64,000 bases of DNA from an uncultured Erythrobacter sp. (GCA_947503275.1 CANNCZ010000001.1:682001-746000); one strand, 5' to 3'. Shown: positions 16,641 to 27,105, counted from the stretch's first letter. The notes: generated by a model from the letters alone, not told the origin. Translations and numbers: made by a program.

Positions 16641-17576
16641 ATGCGGGCATTCGTTTTTCCGGGTCAGGGCAGTCAAAAAGTCGGCATGGGCAGCGAGCTT
16701 GCTGCCGCTAGCGCCGCGGCTCGCGCTGTGTTCGAAGAAGTTGACGATGCGCTGGGCCTCAAACTCTCTGCGATCATGACCGAGGGGCCAGAGGATCAAC
16801 TAACCCTCACCGAAAACGCACAACCGGCAATCATGGCCAATGCGATGGCAACATTGCGCGTCTTGGAGACTGAGTTTGGTGTGAAGCTGACAGAGCAAGG
16901 CTCATGCGTCGCCGGTCATTCGCTTGGTGAATACACGGCGTTGTGCGCGGTTGGTGCTTTTGATCTCGCGACAACGGCGCGGCTGCTCAAATTGCGCGGG
17001 CAAGCGATGCAGGCGGCGGTTCCTGTGGGGGAGGGCGCGATGGCGGCTTTGCTCGGCGCGGATATTGAGAAAGCGACCGCCTTGGCAGCGGCCGCCGCTG
17101 AAGGCGAGGTGTGTGAGATCGCGAACGACAATGATCCCGGCCAAGTCGTTATCTCGGGTCACAAAGGCGCGATCGAGCGCGCTGCCGCGATGGTCAAGGA
17201 TCACGGCATTAAACGCGGCGTATTGTTGCCAGTCTCCGCTCCGTTCCATTGTTCACTGATGCAGCCAGCGGCTGATCGCATGGCAGAGGCTCTTGCACAG
17301 ACCCCTCCGGGTGATCCCGCATTGCCGTTATTCGCCAATGTCACTGCTGCCAAAGTTACTTCGGGCGAAGAAGAGCGTGACCTGCTCGTCCAGCAAGTCA
17401 CAGGCCGCGTGCGCTGGCGCGAAGGGGTTGCCGCGATGCATGCTGACGGCGTCACTCATTTCGTCGAATTGGGCGGCAAAGTGCTCACCCCCATGATCAA
17501 GAAGATCGCGGGCGAGGCTGAAACAGTCAGTCTTATCACTATGGAAAACATAGAGGAATTCGCGAAAACTCTTTGA
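16641..17576 (+). CDS. fabD: malonyl-CoA:ACP transacylase
   Basis: Loads malonyl groups onto acyl carrier protein for type II fatty-acid synthesis. FPGQGSQKVGMG at the N-terminus, the active-site Ser in GHSLGEYTAL, and the catalytic His in SAPFHCSLM are all present in 311 aa, the usual length. The ATG has AGGAG nine bases upstream. fabG lies 2.4 kb downstream on the same strand, with a secreted propeller protein and an acetyltransferase between them. Confidence 0.97.
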   Translation: MRAFVFPGQGSQKVGMGSELAAASAAARAVFEEVDDALGLKLSAIMTEGPEDQLTLTENAQPAIMANAMATLRVLETEFGVKLTEQGSCVAGHSLGEYTALCAVGAFDLATTARLLKLRGQAMQAAVPVGEGAMAALLGADIEKATALAAAAAEGEVCEIANDNDPGQVVISGHKGAIERAAAMVKDHGIKRGVLLPVSAPFHCSLMQPAADRMAEALAQTPPGDPALPLFANVTAAKVTSGEEERDLLVQQVTGRVRWREGVAAMHADGVTHFVELGGKVLTPMIKKIAGEAETVSLITMENIEEFAKTL

Positions 17577-17641
17577 TAAGGTGGCATTCAGCTTGGGATG
17601 CGCATTTTTTGTGCTCCCCAATCGGATTAAGGAGAGGTCCG

Positions 17642-19546
17642 ATGCTGAAATCTGCTTCATTTACGTCTTTCGTTCTTACCACAGGCACTATTGGCGCGGT
17701 TGCGCTGGGTGCGGTTAGCTTAGCTGCAACGTCGCCATCGCCAGGCATTGTCGACGATGGCCCCGGCCTCAGCGGCTTTTCTAGCGAGCAGCGGCTCGAA
17801 GAATTCGCCGAAAAAATGGCTTCGCTTCAACAGAGCCGATATCGTGGCGTTGAATTTGAAGATGGCTCTGTCATGGCAATGACGGTATCTGCACCTGCCG
17901 AAGTGTCCGATGCATCTGCGCGATCAGAGGGCGAAAGCATCACCAACACGCAAGAAGCGGGCGTTGATGAAGGCGGGATCGTCAAGAATGCGGGCGATTT
18001 CCTAGTTGTGTTGCGGCGCGGGCGGTTGTTCACTGTGCGCACGGGCGACGGAGCGTTGGACCCGGTCGACACAATCGACGCGTTCCCTCCAAAGAAAAAG
18101 AACCCCGGTGACACTTGGTATGACGAGATGCTCATCCGCGGCAATCAGGTCATCGTCATCGGCTATTCCTATGGCGCATTCGGAACAGAGCTGAACCGTT
18201 TCGACATCTCCGACAGCGGCGAACTTACCTATCGCGACACGCATTATATGCGGTCTGGCGATTATTATTCCTCGTCTAATTATGCCTCGCGCCTGATTGG
18301 GGATGAGTTGATCTTGTACACGCCGGTCTATGCCAATTGGGGTGATCTGGATGCGTCTTTGCCCGCCATGCGTTCCTTTGATGAAGAGGAAGCAGAGGTG
18401 TTGGTCGCACCCGAAGATTTCCTCGTCGCGCAGCCTTATCGCAGCGGGCGCTTTCCGCTCCAGATGTTGCACACCGTCACGCGCTGTGACCTGACCACGG
18501 CAGAGCTGGAATGCAGCGCCACGGCAATTGCAGGCACATCGAGCCGCGCATTCTATGTCTCGCGAGAGGCGGTCTATACATGGACCGGCACTGCTCAGAG
18601 CGGATGGGATGACGACGCGGTTAAAACACCCGGTCAGCTCTATCGCATTCCCCTCGATGGTGCACGCCCAGGAGCAGTTCAGGTCGCAGGGGCTCCTGTC
18701 GACCAGTTCTCTTTCGCCGAGGATGCATCAGACGGTGTCTTGCGCATCCTGCTGCGCGCTGTCGGTAACGGCGAAGGGATGTGGGCGAGCGAATATTCCG
18801 TCGGTGGTGTGTCGATGGCCACGGTGCCTTTCGACGCGTTTGACCGGGGCAACACCGCCTTGGTTCGCGGGAATTATCGCAAACTGCCTGAACCTGAAGG
18901 CTGGCGTTTCCACAACCGCTTTGTTGGTGATTACTTGCTCTATGCCGCGGGTAATTACGGCAATGAGGAGGCAAGCTCGATGGTCTATGCCGTCCCTCTA
19001 GATGGGCGCGCAGTTCAAGAAGTCCCCTTGAAACACGGCGTCACGCGCTTTGACCGGATGGGCCGCGATGGCGTGGTTGTGGGACCGGGTAAGGACGGCG
19101 CACTGGGCTTTTCCTCGCTATCCTTGGACACGCAGGCTTCGGTTGAAGACACCTACATGCTCGCTGCTGCAAGCGAGGGTGAAACCCGCAGTCAGGCGTT
19201 CTTCTTCAAACCTGACCGGGGCAGCTCCGATGGACGCTCTGGCACTTTGGGCCTGCCCGTCAGCCGCCAGCTTAACCGCAATGGCGCAGAATTCCTCGGC
19301 AGTGGTTCTGCGATCGCATTCCTGCGCCGCGATGACCGCTCGCTTACCCGCGTGGGTGAGTTGGCCGCCCGCACTGAGGATGCCAGCGATGACAATTGCA
19401 AAGCTTCCTGCGTCGATTGGTACGGCAATGCCCGCCCAATCTTTATGAGCGACCGTATCTTTGCTCTAATGGGGTACGAGATCGTTGAAGGGAGCATGGC
19501 AGGTGGCCGGATCACAGAAGACCGAAGGGTCAGCTTCGCCCCTTAA
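17642..19546 (+). CDS. secreted beta-propeller-domain protein
   Basis: A 634-aa protein with an N-terminal signal peptide and the segment ITNTQEAGVDEGGIVKNAGDFLVVL. This matches the first blade of the bacterial Beta_propel family (PF09826-type), where TNxQxxGVDExDIVK is typical. Repeated propeller blades follow, with a CKASC pair near the C-terminus. The family is exported and its molecular role is not known. I use the ATG at 17642, preceded by AAGGAG; a longer frame starts 69 bases earlier and overlaps fabD. Insertion between fabD and fabG is unusual. Confidence 0.85.
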   Translation: MLKSASFTSFVLTTGTIGAVALGAVSLAATSPSPGIVDDGPGLSGFSSEQRLEEFAEKMASLQQSRYRGVEFEDGSVMAMTVSAPAEVSDASARSEGESITNTQEAGVDEGGIVKNAGDFLVVLRRGRLFTVRTGDGALDPVDTIDAFPPKKKNPGDTWYDEMLIRGNQVIVIGYSYGAFGTELNRFDISDSGELTYRDTHYMRSGDYYSSSNYASRLIGDELILYTPVYANWGDLDASLPAMRSFDEEEAEVLVAPEDFLVAQPYRSGRFPLQMLHTVTRCDLTTAELECSATAIAGTSSRAFYVSREAVYTWTGTAQSGWDDDAVKTPGQLYRIPLDGARPGAVQVAGAPVDQFSFAEDASDGVLRILLRAVGNGEGMWASEYSVGGVSMATVPFDAFDRGNTALVRGNYRKLPEPEGWRFHNRFVGDYLLYAAGNYGNEEASSMVYAVPLDGRAVQEVPLKHGVTRFDRMGRDGVVVGPGKDGALGFSSLSLDTQASVEDTYMLAAASEGETRSQAFFFKPDRGSSDGRSGTLGLPVSRQLNRNGAEFLGSGSAIAFLRRDDRSLTRVGELAARTEDASDDNCKASCVDWYGNARPIFMSDRIFALMGYEIVEGSMAGGRITEDRRVSFAP

Positions 19547-19961
19547 GTTAGATCTGCACTGGATCACCGTCGCCAACGCGCATTTGCTGACCAATGTGGC
19601 AGACGGTGTCTTTGACCACGACATCGATCCGGCGCGGCTTGCAAAGTACCTTGCAGGCCCCGCCAATATGATGGTGATTGCCCTGCATCAGGGGCAAGCC
19701 GTCGGTATGTGCATGTGCGTCATCCACGATCACCCTGACAAACCAACCGAGCTATACCTTGACGAGATCGGCACAGGCGACGATTGGCGGCGTCAGGGGA
19801 CCGCGCGCGCTTTGATGCTCAAAGTGTTTGAGCGCGCCGATGACTTGGATATTGACGAGATATGGTTGGGGACCGAACCCGACAACATGCCTGCAAGAGG
19901 CCTGTATGAGAGTTTCGGGATCAGGGGCGAGGAAGCTCTGATCTACTACCTCGACTGGTAA
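19503..19961 (+). CDS. GNAT family N-acetyltransferase
   Basis: A 152-aa acetyltransferase. The acetyl-CoA-binding motif is seen in DEIGTGDDWRRQGTARALM, close to the Q/RxxGxG/A pattern, followed by EIWLGTEPDNMPARGLYESFG. The acceptor substrate is unknown. The likely start is the GTG at 19503, about ten bases after GAAGGGAG, which gives a 44-base overlap with the propeller gene; a TTG 18 bases earlier is also possible. fabG follows ten bases after the stop. Confidence 0.82.
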   Translation: MAGSQKTEGSASPLKLDLHWITVANAHLLTNVADGVFDHDIDPARLAKYLAGPANMMVIALHQGQAVGMCMCVIHDHPDKPTELYLDEIGTGDDWRRQGTARALMLKVFERADDLDIDEIWLGTEPDNMPARGLYESFGIRGEEALIYYLDW

Positions 19962-19971
19962 GGAGCCAAAG

Positions 19972-20736
19972 ATGTTTCAACTGAACGGAATGAACGCGCT
20001 GGTCACTGGCGCAAGCGGCGGGATTGGCTCTGCAATTGCGATTGCACTGGCGAAACAAGGCGCACGGGTAGCCTTATCCGGCTCCAACGGAGACAAATTG
20101 CGCGCCTTTCGCGAACAGCTGATTTCCGAAGTTGGTTCACCCGAACATGGCGATCATGTGGAAATCACGTGCAACCTGTCTGACAGCAAACAAGTCGACG
20201 AGCTGATCCCGGCAACGGTCGATACGCTGGGCGGGATTGATATTCTCGTCAACAATGCGGGAATCACGCGCGACAATCTGGCGATGCGGATGAAGGATGA
20301 TGAGTGGGATCAGGTGATCTCCGTCAATCTCGAAGCGATCTTTCGCCTGATGCGCGCCAGTGCTCGGCCCATGATGAAGGCGCGTTTTGGCCGGATCATC
20401 AACATCACCAGCGTCGTTGGCAGCACCGGTAATCCCGGCCAGATGAACTATGCCGCCGCTAAAGCCGGAGTGACCGGTATGACCAAAAGCTTTGCCCAAG
20501 AGGTCGCGTCGCGTGGTATCACCGCCAACTGCGTCGCTCCGGGCTTCATCCGCACCGCCATGACTGACGAATTGCCTGATGCGCAAAAAGATGCGCTCAA
20601 CGCCCGTATTCCGGCGGGCAAAATGGGTGAGGGCGACGATATTGGCGCGGCTGTGGGATATCTTGCGAGCCGCGAGGCTGGCTATGTCACCGGCGAAACG
20701 CTGCACGTGAATGGCGGCATGGCGATGTTGGGGTAG
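19972..20736 (+). CDS. fabG: 3-oxoacyl-ACP reductase
   Basis: An NADPH-dependent reductase of fatty-acid elongation, 254 aa. The SDR fold is clear: TGASGGIGSAIA for cofactor binding, NNAGITRDNLAMRM, the catalytic Ser in NITSVVGSTGNPGQ, the YAAAK motif, and the C-terminal GYVTGETLHVNGGMAMLG typical of FabG. AAGGAG precedes the ATG. With fabD upstream this marks a fatty-acid synthesis locus. Confidence 0.95.
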   Translation: MFQLNGMNALVTGASGGIGSAIAIALAKQGARVALSGSNGDKLRAFREQLISEVGSPEHGDHVEITCNLSDSKQVDELIPATVDTLGGIDILVNNAGITRDNLAMRMKDDEWDQVISVNLEAIFRLMRASARPMMKARFGRIINITSVVGSTGNPGQMNYAAAKAGVTGMTKSFAQEVASRGITANCVAPGFIRTAMTDELPDAQKDALNARIPAGKMGEGDDIGAAVGYLASREAGYVTGETLHVNGGMAMLG

Positions 20737-20914
20737 GAATGGCGCTTGCGCGTCCAAATCTCCAGCGGCTTATCCCCAGTGGAATCCCTTGTCGCGCCTT
20801 CACAAACTTGCCCGTATTGTCCGGGCCGCTAAGGTTTTTCTACCAAAGCGGCGCTGGTGGGGCGATTCCGGCCTGTCGCGCCATAGTAAAACAATTTGAC
20901 GATAGGCTACGCTG

Positions 20915-22042
20915 ATGAAGGCTACGATCGAACGCGCGACGCTCTTGCGGTGTCTCTCCCATGTTCAATCGGTGGTTGAACGCCGCAACACCATTCCGAT
21001 CCTCTCCAACGTCCTGATCGACGCCTCTGATGGCGGCAATGTAAAGGTGATGGCGACCGACCTCGACCTGCAAGTTGTCGAGACGATGGCTGCGGCTTCG
21101 GTCGAAACGCCCGGCGCGATCACCGTATCGGCGCATCTGTTGTTCGATATTGCCCGTAAATTGCCGGATGGCAGTCAAGTCAGCCTTGAGACGGCCGACA
21201 ATCGAATGGAAGTTAAGGCAGGGCGCAGCCGGTTTAAACTGCCGACCCTGCCGCGCGATGATTTCCCGGTAATTGTCGAAGGCGATCTGCCAACTTCGTT
21301 TGAAATCCCTGCGCGCACTTTGGCGCAGATGATCGACGCGACACGGTTTGCGATCTCGACCGAGGAAACCCGCTATTACCTCAACGGCATATTCCTGCAT
21401 GTGACCGATGAGGATGAACCCGTTTTGAAGGCCGCAGCCACCGATGGTCACCGTCTTGCGCGCTTCACCCTTGCGCGTCCCGATGGCGCACAGGGCATGC
21501 CCGATGTGATCGTGCCGCGTAAGGCAGTGGCGGAGCTGCGCAAGCTGCTCGAAGAGGCGATGGACGGGTCCGTTCTGGTCGACCTTTCGGCGAGCAAGGT
21601 GCGCTTCACGCTTTCGGGTGAGGGCGGAGTTGTCCTGACCAGTAAGCTGATTGATGGCACATTCCCCGATTACAGCCGCGTTATTCCGACCGGCAATGAC
21701 AAGATCCTGAAGGTTGACCCCAAACTGTTCTTCTCCGGTGTGGACCGCGTTGCGACCATTGCCACCGAGAAAACCCGCGCGGTCAAAATGGGCCTTGAAA
21801 AGGATCGGGTGACATTGTCGGTAACGTCGCCAGACAATGGCAATGCAGCTGAGGAATTGGCCGCTTCTTACAGCTCGGACGGATTTGAGATTGGCTTTAA
21901 TGCCAATTATCTCAAAGACATATTGGGGCAGTTCGATTCTGATGAGATCGAGCTGCATCTGGCCGATGCGGGCGCTCCGACGCTGATCCGCGAGAATGAT
22001 GAGAGTCCGGCGCTTTATGTCCTGATGCCGATGCGCGTGTGA
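20915..22042 (+). CDS. dnaN: DNA polymerase III beta subunit (sliding clamp)
   Basis: A 375-aa clamp of three repeated domains that encircles DNA and holds the polymerase. The N-terminal MKATIERATLLRCLSHVQSVVERRNTIPILSNV, the middle ATDGHRLARF and the C-terminal NDESPALYVLMPMRV are diagnostic. It is not next to dnaA or recF in this window. The 178 bases upstream hold no gene; one TTATCCCCA lies there, one mismatch from a DnaA box. The stop overlaps the start of the next gene. Confidence 0.98.
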   Translation: MKATIERATLLRCLSHVQSVVERRNTIPILSNVLIDASDGGNVKVMATDLDLQVVETMAAASVETPGAITVSAHLLFDIARKLPDGSQVSLETADNRMEVKAGRSRFKLPTLPRDDFPVIVEGDLPTSFEIPARTLAQMIDATRFAISTEETRYYLNGIFLHVTDEDEPVLKAAATDGHRLARFTLARPDGAQGMPDVIVPRKAVAELRKLLEEAMDGSVLVDLSASKVRFTLSGEGGVVLTSKLIDGTFPDYSRVIPTGNDKILKVDPKLFFSGVDRVATIATEKTRAVKMGLEKDRVTLSVTSPDNGNAAEELAASYSSDGFEIGFNANYLKDILGQFDSDEIELHLADAGAPTLIRENDESPALYVLMPMRV

Positions 22043-22461
22043 TGATGCGTCGGGGGGCGATCATGATTGCGGCGCTTTTGATTGGCGCTCCGGCGGCGGC
22101 ACAAGAGGCTGAACCGTTCGTGCCAGCATTCACCGCAGAGGATGATCTTGATTGCGCGATCTTTGTCGGTGCACTGATGGCGGAAACCGAAGCCGAGATG
22201 ACGCCTGATAACCGCACTGGTCTGACATCAGCTTTGACCTATTTTACAGGGCGTTATGAAGCGCAGCGTGGATTGGACATCACGCAAGCATTCGCCGAAC
22301 GCTATCCGATCTATCAAGAACGCAACCCGGCAGAAATTCAGCAGACATGCTCTGTGCGGATGCGCGCATTCAGCGTCCGGTTGCAAGGCGTGGGGCGGGC
22401 CCTTTCACGCTTGCAACCGCCGCGCGAAGGTGAGGCCGCTGAACCCGAGACGTCTGAGTAA
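22042..22461 (+). CDS. small exported protein of unknown function
   Basis: A 139-aa protein with a basic start, hydrophobic core and AAAQEA cleavage site, so it is probably periplasmic. The mature part is helical and acidic and contains two Cys residues, at DLDCAIF and QQTCSVR, that could pair. No family was recognised. The ATG at 22042 overlaps the dnaN stop; a GTG one codon earlier is equally possible. Confidence 0.65.
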   Translation: MMRRGAIMIAALLIGAPAAAQEAEPFVPAFTAEDDLDCAIFVGALMAETEAEMTPDNRTGLTSALTYFTGRYEAQRGLDITQAFAERYPIYQERNPAEIQQTCSVRMRAFSVRLQGVGRALSRLQPPREGEAAEPETSE

Positions 22462-22466
22462 TACGC

Positions 22467-23105
22467 ATGGCGGATGGTCCGGATGCACAGGTTCGGATAT
22501 TCGGCACAGTCATCTCGACGTACACACGCATTGTTGAGATCACGTGTGAAGAATTGCATGTAACTCACGAAACAATAGCAACTGCTGCCCAGTCTCCGGG
22601 CAACCGTCACCCCTATGGCAAAGTCCCGGTGGTGAAGGTTGATGGTCTGGAGTTGATCGAAAGCGTCGCCATCGCGCAGTACATTGATAACGCGCATGGG
22701 CGCGCCGCGCTCCAACCTAGCAATCCGGCTGCGCGGGCGACAATGGATAAGTGGATCGCCATCGCCAACAATTACCTCTTCCCTCAGTTTGAAAGCGGGC
22801 TGGTCATGCCGTGGATCATGCATCGGGTTGCGGGCTATCCGCTTGATCCCGAGCGCATCAATCGGGCGCTCCCGCAGATCAGCCGCTCGCTCGGCTTTCT
22901 CGAGGCAGAATTGGACAGCGACGGCGCTTGGACGACGCTTGGGTTTACGCTCGCTGATGTGTTCCTTTATCCCATCATCCGCTCGTTACAACTCACTCCG
23001 CAAGGCGAAGTTGGCATCGCGCAATGCGAGCGGCTCTCCGCTTGGCTCACCGCAGCCGAAAAACGTCCGTCTATTCGCGCAACCCGGTGGGAAACTGAGC
23101 CATGA
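22467..23105 (+). CDS. glutathione S-transferase family protein
   Basis: A 212-aa protein with the GST fold. The N-terminal thioredoxin-like domain has RIFGTVISTYTR, the cis-Pro in GKVPVVKVDG, and the glutathione-contact segment LIESVAIAQYID. The C-terminal helical domain has the FTLADVFLYP N-capping box. Substrates are unknown. It sits in a same-strand run with dnaN and the DUF2855 gene, with 36 bases to the latter. Confidence 0.85.
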   Translation: MADGPDAQVRIFGTVISTYTRIVEITCEELHVTHETIATAAQSPGNRHPYGKVPVVKVDGLELIESVAIAQYIDNAHGRAALQPSNPAARATMDKWIAIANNYLFPQFESGLVMPWIMHRVAGYPLDPERINRALPQISRSLGFLEAELDSDGAWTTLGFTLADVFLYPIIRSLQLTPQGEVGIAQCERLSAWLTAAEKRPSIRATRWETEP

Positions 23106-23141
23106 TCGGCTAGAGCCTCCATCAAAGAGGAGAACGTCATT

Positions 23142-24233
23142 ATGACCCTGTCACAAGTCCATGTTCGCAAAGACGAACTCACCCATGCAGATCTCGTCGA
23201 AGCGGATGCTGGGGCGCTGGCCGATGGCGCCGTGCGGTTAAAGGTTGAGAGTTTCTCGGTCACCGCAAACAACATCACCTATGCCGTGGTGGGCGATGGC
23301 TTTGGCTATTGGAACTTTTTCCCGCCGAAGACTGACCAAGACGGCCTTGGCATTGTGCCAATGTGGGGGCACGCGATTGTCACCGAGAGCAACCATGCGG
23401 ATATTGCCGTGGGTGAGCGGGTTTATGGCTATCTGCCGATGGGCAGCCAGCTTGACGTGGTTCCGGGCAATATCACCGCGATGAGCTTTTCCGACACGAC
23501 CGATTATCGCCAACCGATGAGCCCTGTTTACAACAATTACACCCGGCTTGCAGCGGACCCTGAGCATGATGCCGCGCGTGAGAAGGAGCGGATGATCTAT
23601 GGCCCGCTGTTCAAAACGGGCTTTATCATCGATTATTTCATGCGTTCTGAGCAATGGTTCGGCGCCGCGCAGATGGTCTTGACCAGCGCATCGTCCAAAA
23701 CCGCGATGGGATTGGCCAGCGTCGCCAAGCAGAACTCGCCCAATGTGAAACGCATTGGTCTGACATCGCCGGGCAACATTGATTTTGTGAAATCGACAGG
23801 ATTGTATGACGAAGTGGTCGCGTATGACGACCTTGGCGATATTGCGAAGGATGCGACCGTTAGCGTTGATTTTGCAGGTAATTCGTCTCTTTTGGCAAAC
23901 ATCCATCAACATTTCGGCGATGCGCTCAAATATTCATGCCTCGTCGGCGCAACCCATATCGAGGAGCGCGGCACGTTTGGAGGCGGGTCAGAATTGCCCG
24001 GACCCAAGCCAGTCTTGCTCTTCGCCCCGGACCACTTTGTCGCATTCTTCAAAGAGCACGGCCCGATGGAAGGCGGCAAAATGATCGCTAAGACATGGCA
24101 CGCATTCTTGGATGCGGTTGAAGGCACCGTCGAGATAATAACGCTGTCCGGACTTGAAGCCGCACGCACAACCTATCTCGAAATGCTCGGCGGCGGCATC
24201 AACCCTGCGCAGGGCATTGTGATCGAGCCTTAA
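23142..24233 (+). CDS. DUF2855 family protein
   Basis: A 363-aa protein resembling a diverged medium-chain dehydrogenase. NNITYAVVGDGFGYWNFFP near residue 45, the Gly-containing GERVYGYLPMGSQL, and LTSASSKTAMGLA where a Rossmann domain would bind cofactor match the DUF2855 family. The zinc ligands of classical alcohol dehydrogenases are absent. The reaction is unknown. GAGGAG lies upstream of the ATG. The end meets the convergent amidohydrolase gene 12 bases away. Confidence 0.85.
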   Translation: MTLSQVHVRKDELTHADLVEADAGALADGAVRLKVESFSVTANNITYAVVGDGFGYWNFFPPKTDQDGLGIVPMWGHAIVTESNHADIAVGERVYGYLPMGSQLDVVPGNITAMSFSDTTDYRQPMSPVYNNYTRLAADPEHDAAREKERMIYGPLFKTGFIIDYFMRSEQWFGAAQMVLTSASSKTAMGLASVAKQNSPNVKRIGLTSPGNIDFVKSTGLYDEVVAYDDLGDIAKDATVSVDFAGNSSLLANIHQHFGDALKYSCLVGATHIEERGTFGGGSELPGPKPVLLFAPDHFVAFFKEHGPMEGGKMIAKTWHAFLDAVEGTVEIITLSGLEAARTTYLEMLGGGINPAQGIVIEP

Positions 24234-24245
24234 GGCCCAGGCGGT

Positions 24246-26012
24246 CTACTCGGCCGCCTCTGCTAATTCAGCGCGTTGCGGCCCCCGGATCAAACCGCCG
24301 GGGGTCGCGCCCGTCCATTTGCCCTCTTCGAAGGTCACAACGCCGCCTTTGATCGTGCAGGCATAGCCATCCGCTTTTTGTAGCAGGCGCTTACCACCAG
24401 CAGGCAGGTCAAATGCGAGCCATGGGCGGCCCAGCTTCAACCGCTCCATATCGATCACATTGATATCGGCGAGAAAGCCCGGCGCAATCACCCCGCGATC
24501 TTCAAGGCCATACAGCACGGCTGTGTCGCGGCATTGGCGCTTAATCGCGTTCTCCAGCGTGATCCGGTCCCCGCGCTTCCGGTCGCGCACCCAATGCTCC
24601 AGCATAAAGGTCGGCGAGGCCGCATCGCAGATTGTGCCGCAATGCGCGCCGCCATCGGATAGCGAGTTTACCGTGTCATCGGCATGTTGCAGCGGGTGGA
24701 GGAAGTCGAGATTGCCGTCCGCATAATTCAGGATCGGCAGATAGATAAATCCGGTCCCATCATCCGCACACAGCATGTCATAGGCGTATTCCTGCGGATC
24801 AACCCCGGCTGCATTTGCGCGGGCATTCACACTGGCGCTTTCATCCGGCTCGTAATCGAAATCGGGATCCATCTCATATTGTAGCGCCCACCCTTGGGTG
24901 ATCACCATCACGACGCCGATAATGTCCATCGGTGCCTCTGAATAATCGTTCGATTCAGACAGCAATTGCGCTTTGAACGCAGGATCGAGCAGCTTCGCCT
25001 TTTGCTCTTCCCATGGAAGGTCCGCGATTGTCTTCCAACTCGGGCGGAATGCGAAGGGGTTCACTGTCCCCTGCCATGCCATAATGATCCCGTTTCCGCG
25101 CAAGGCGATCTGAGCGACAATGTTGGCTCCGTTGTCATTTTCGGCGCGCATCGTTGCGATCTGCTCTTTGAGCGGCATATCCTTTTGGATTGACTCCAAC
25201 GCGGCAAAGGTGACGGGCACGCCGGCCTCGCGGCTCAAACGGCCCATCCATTCAAATTCGTTCCAGTCGCGTTGCAAATCGCTCGCCATTTCAAACACGG
25301 CGTGCCCACCTGCACCCTTTGCGCGGCCCATCGCGTGGCCGATGGCGACCAGTTCCTCAGGTGTTGCGGTGGTGCCGGGCACCAGTTCGCCGTCGACCGA
25401 TTTGTGCAGGACCGTGCGCGACGTGGAAAAGCCCAAGGCCCCTGCGCGCACCCCTTCCTCAACAATGTCCGACATTGCTTTGATGTCTGCTTCGGTTGGT
25501 ACAGCGCCCGGTTGTTCGCGGTCGCCTAGCACATAGGCTCGCACTGCTCCATGCGGCACATGAGTGGCCACATCGACGCTGCGCGGCATTTTCTCCAGCG
25601 CGTCAAGATATTCGGGGAAGGTTTCCCAATCCCACGTCATACCCTCTGCCAAAGCGGTGCCGGGAATGTCCTCGACGCCTTCCATTAGACTGATCAACCA
25701 TTCGTGGCGGTCGGGCTTGGCAGGGGCAAAGCCGACGCCGCAATTGCCCATCACGACGGTGGTGACGCCGTGCCAGCTCGACGGAGCCATCTCCTGATCC
25801 CATGTCGCCTGACCATCATAATGCGTGTGAATGTCGACAAATCCCGGTGCCACGACTTTGCCGCTCGCATCAATTTCGCGGGTGGCATCGCCAGAGACGC
25901 GACCCACAGCGGCGATTACGCCGTCTTTTACCGCCACATCGCCCGTAAATCGATCTGCACCGGTACCGTCTACAATCGTGCCGCCTTTTATGATCAGGTC
26001 GTACATCGCCAT
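24246..26012 (-). CDS. N-acyl-D-amino-acid deacylase-like amidohydrolase
   Basis: A 588-aa metal-dependent amidohydrolase. The N-terminal [16 protein letters not shown] and [16 protein letters not shown] hold the first two His ligands, GNCGVGFAP has the Cys typical of D-aminoacylases, and [13 protein letters not shown] contains the catalytic Asp region. It ends with the small beta domain [15 protein letters not shown]. It would release D-amino acids or act on a related cyclic amide. The ATG at 26012 has GAGGAG about nine bases upstream. It diverges from the GDPD gene over 111 bases that should hold both promoters. Confidence 0.88.
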   Translation of the reverse strand: MAMYDLIIKGGTIVDGTGADRFTGDVAVKDGVIAAVGRVSGDATREIDASGKVVAPGFVDIHTHYDGQATWDQEMAPSSWHGVTTVVMGNCGVGFAPAKPDRHEWLISLMEGVEDIPGTALAEGMTWDWETFPEYLDALEKMPRSVDVATHVPHGAVRAYVLGDREQPGAVPTEADIKAMSDIVEEGVRAGALGFSTSRTVLHKSVDGELVPGTTATPEELVAIGHAMGRAKGAGGHAVFEMASDLQRDWNEFEWMGRLSREAGVPVTFAALESIQKDMPLKEQIATMRAENDNGANIVAQIALRGNGIIMAWQGTVNPFAFRPSWKTIADLPWEEQKAKLLDPAFKAQLLSESNDYSEAPMDIIGVVMVITQGWALQYEMDPDFDYEPDESASVNARANAAGVDPQEYAYDMLCADDGTGFIYLPILNYADGNLDFLHPLQHADDTVNSLSDGGAHCGTICDAASPTFMLEHWVRDRKRGDRITLENAIKRQCRDTAVLYGLEDRGVIAPGFLADINVIDMERLKLGRPWLAFDLPAGGKRLLQKADGYACTIKGGVVTFEEGKWTGATPGGLIRGPQRAELAEAAE

Positions 26013-26123
26013 GGTTGTCTCTCCTCTTGAAAAGAAAGATGTCGCAAAGGCTCAATTGTGTCCAGCAATGTCTTGGAATTGCATTCAAGCGAGCTTAGCG
26101 AAGGCTCTTAAGGAGACTTTTGA

Positions 26124-27068
26124 ATGACGATGAGAGCACTTGCCTTGGGCGTGGCCGCAACCGCGATGATCGCTACACCGGCGGCATCGCAAATTGACAG
26201 CGGTCCATGGGAAATGCGTGCTGATCCTGATCTGTCCGCGCTGCTTGATTGTCATGAGGAATCGGGGCGCACTCTGATTTCTGCCCATCGCGGTGGACCG
26301 ACGCCCGGTCTGCCGGAAAATGCGATTGAGACCATGGACGCGGTGCTGGCCGCGATCCCGGCGGTGATGGAGGTTGATGTCGCGCAAAGCCCCGATGGCG
26401 TCCATTACCTGATGCATGATCGCACATTGGATCGCACCACCACGGGTGAGGGCGCGGTGACGGAAGTGCCATGGTCAGAGGTGGAGAAACTCAGTCTGGT
26501 CGATGAAGCGGGCTGGGTGACGCCTTATCGCGTCCCGACCCTTCGCGCTGCATTGGAATGGGCAAAGGGGCGCACCGTGCTCCAGATCGATTTTAAGCGG
26601 ACGGCCGATTTCGAGGTCGTGATCGATATGATCCGGGAGACCGGCAATGCGGACAATGTGATTCTGATCGCCTATACGATTGGCGCGGCGTCGCGCTTGA
26701 ACGAGCTGGCTCCGGAAATGCTGATATCTGCCTCTATCGGTGATTTGAGCGATATGATCGCATACTCCACTGCGGGCATTCCCAAGGATCGAATCGTCGC
26801 TTTCACGGGGACACGTCTGCCGCGCCCTGATCTGTATTCGGAGTTGGATAGCGAGGACATTGAGGTAATCTTTGGCACGCTGGGCCGTTCACCCAATTCC
26901 ATCGACAATGTGATTGAACGGTTTGGGACAGGCGAACGCTATTCCGAACTCGGCAGCGGCGGCGTTGACATCATCGCCACCGACCGCCCGAGAGAGGCCG
27001 CTGCTGCGCTGGCGGAAACGGGGCGCTTGCCGGTCGCCGGTGAGTGCGGTGTCTCGCGCGGGTCATAG
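26124..27068 (+). CDS. exported glycerophosphodiester phosphodiesterase
   Basis: A 314-aa GDPD-fold enzyme with a signal peptide ending near TPAASQ, so it acts in the periplasm. The active-site elements are present: SAHRGG with the His, NAIETMDAV and MEVDVAQSPDGVHYLMHDRTLDRTT with two acidic metal ligands and the second His, and QIDFKR. It would split glycerophosphodiesters from lipid turnover into glycerol 3-phosphate and an alcohol. AAGGAG stands eight bases before the ATG. Confidence 0.9.
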   Translation: MTMRALALGVAATAMIATPAASQIDSGPWEMRADPDLSALLDCHEESGRTLISAHRGGPTPGLPENAIETMDAVLAAIPAVMEVDVAQSPDGVHYLMHDRTLDRTTTGEGAVTEVPWSEVEKLSLVDEAGWVTPYRVPTLRAALEWAKGRTVLQIDFKRTADFEVVIDMIRETGNADNVILIAYTIGAASRLNELAPEMLISASIGDLSDMIAYSTAGIPKDRIVAFTGTRLPRPDLYSELDSEDIEVIFGTLGRSPNSIDNVIERFGTGERYSELGSGGVDIIATDRPREAAAALAETGRLPVAGECGVSRGS

Positions 27069-27105
27069 TATGGTGGCTTGCTTCAAGCGGTGATAAGCGA
27101 CCGCT

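Noticed and set aside
20770..20778. Possible replication origin upstream of dnaN
   Set aside because: Only one TTATCCCCA (one mismatch to a DnaA box), no cluster of boxes, no AT-rich unwinding element and no dnaA gene nearby.
24233..24275. GGCGG/CCGCC hairpin between convergent genes as a terminator
   Set aside because: No T tract, and the arms fall within or beside the Ala/Glu codons at the end of the amidohydrolase gene.
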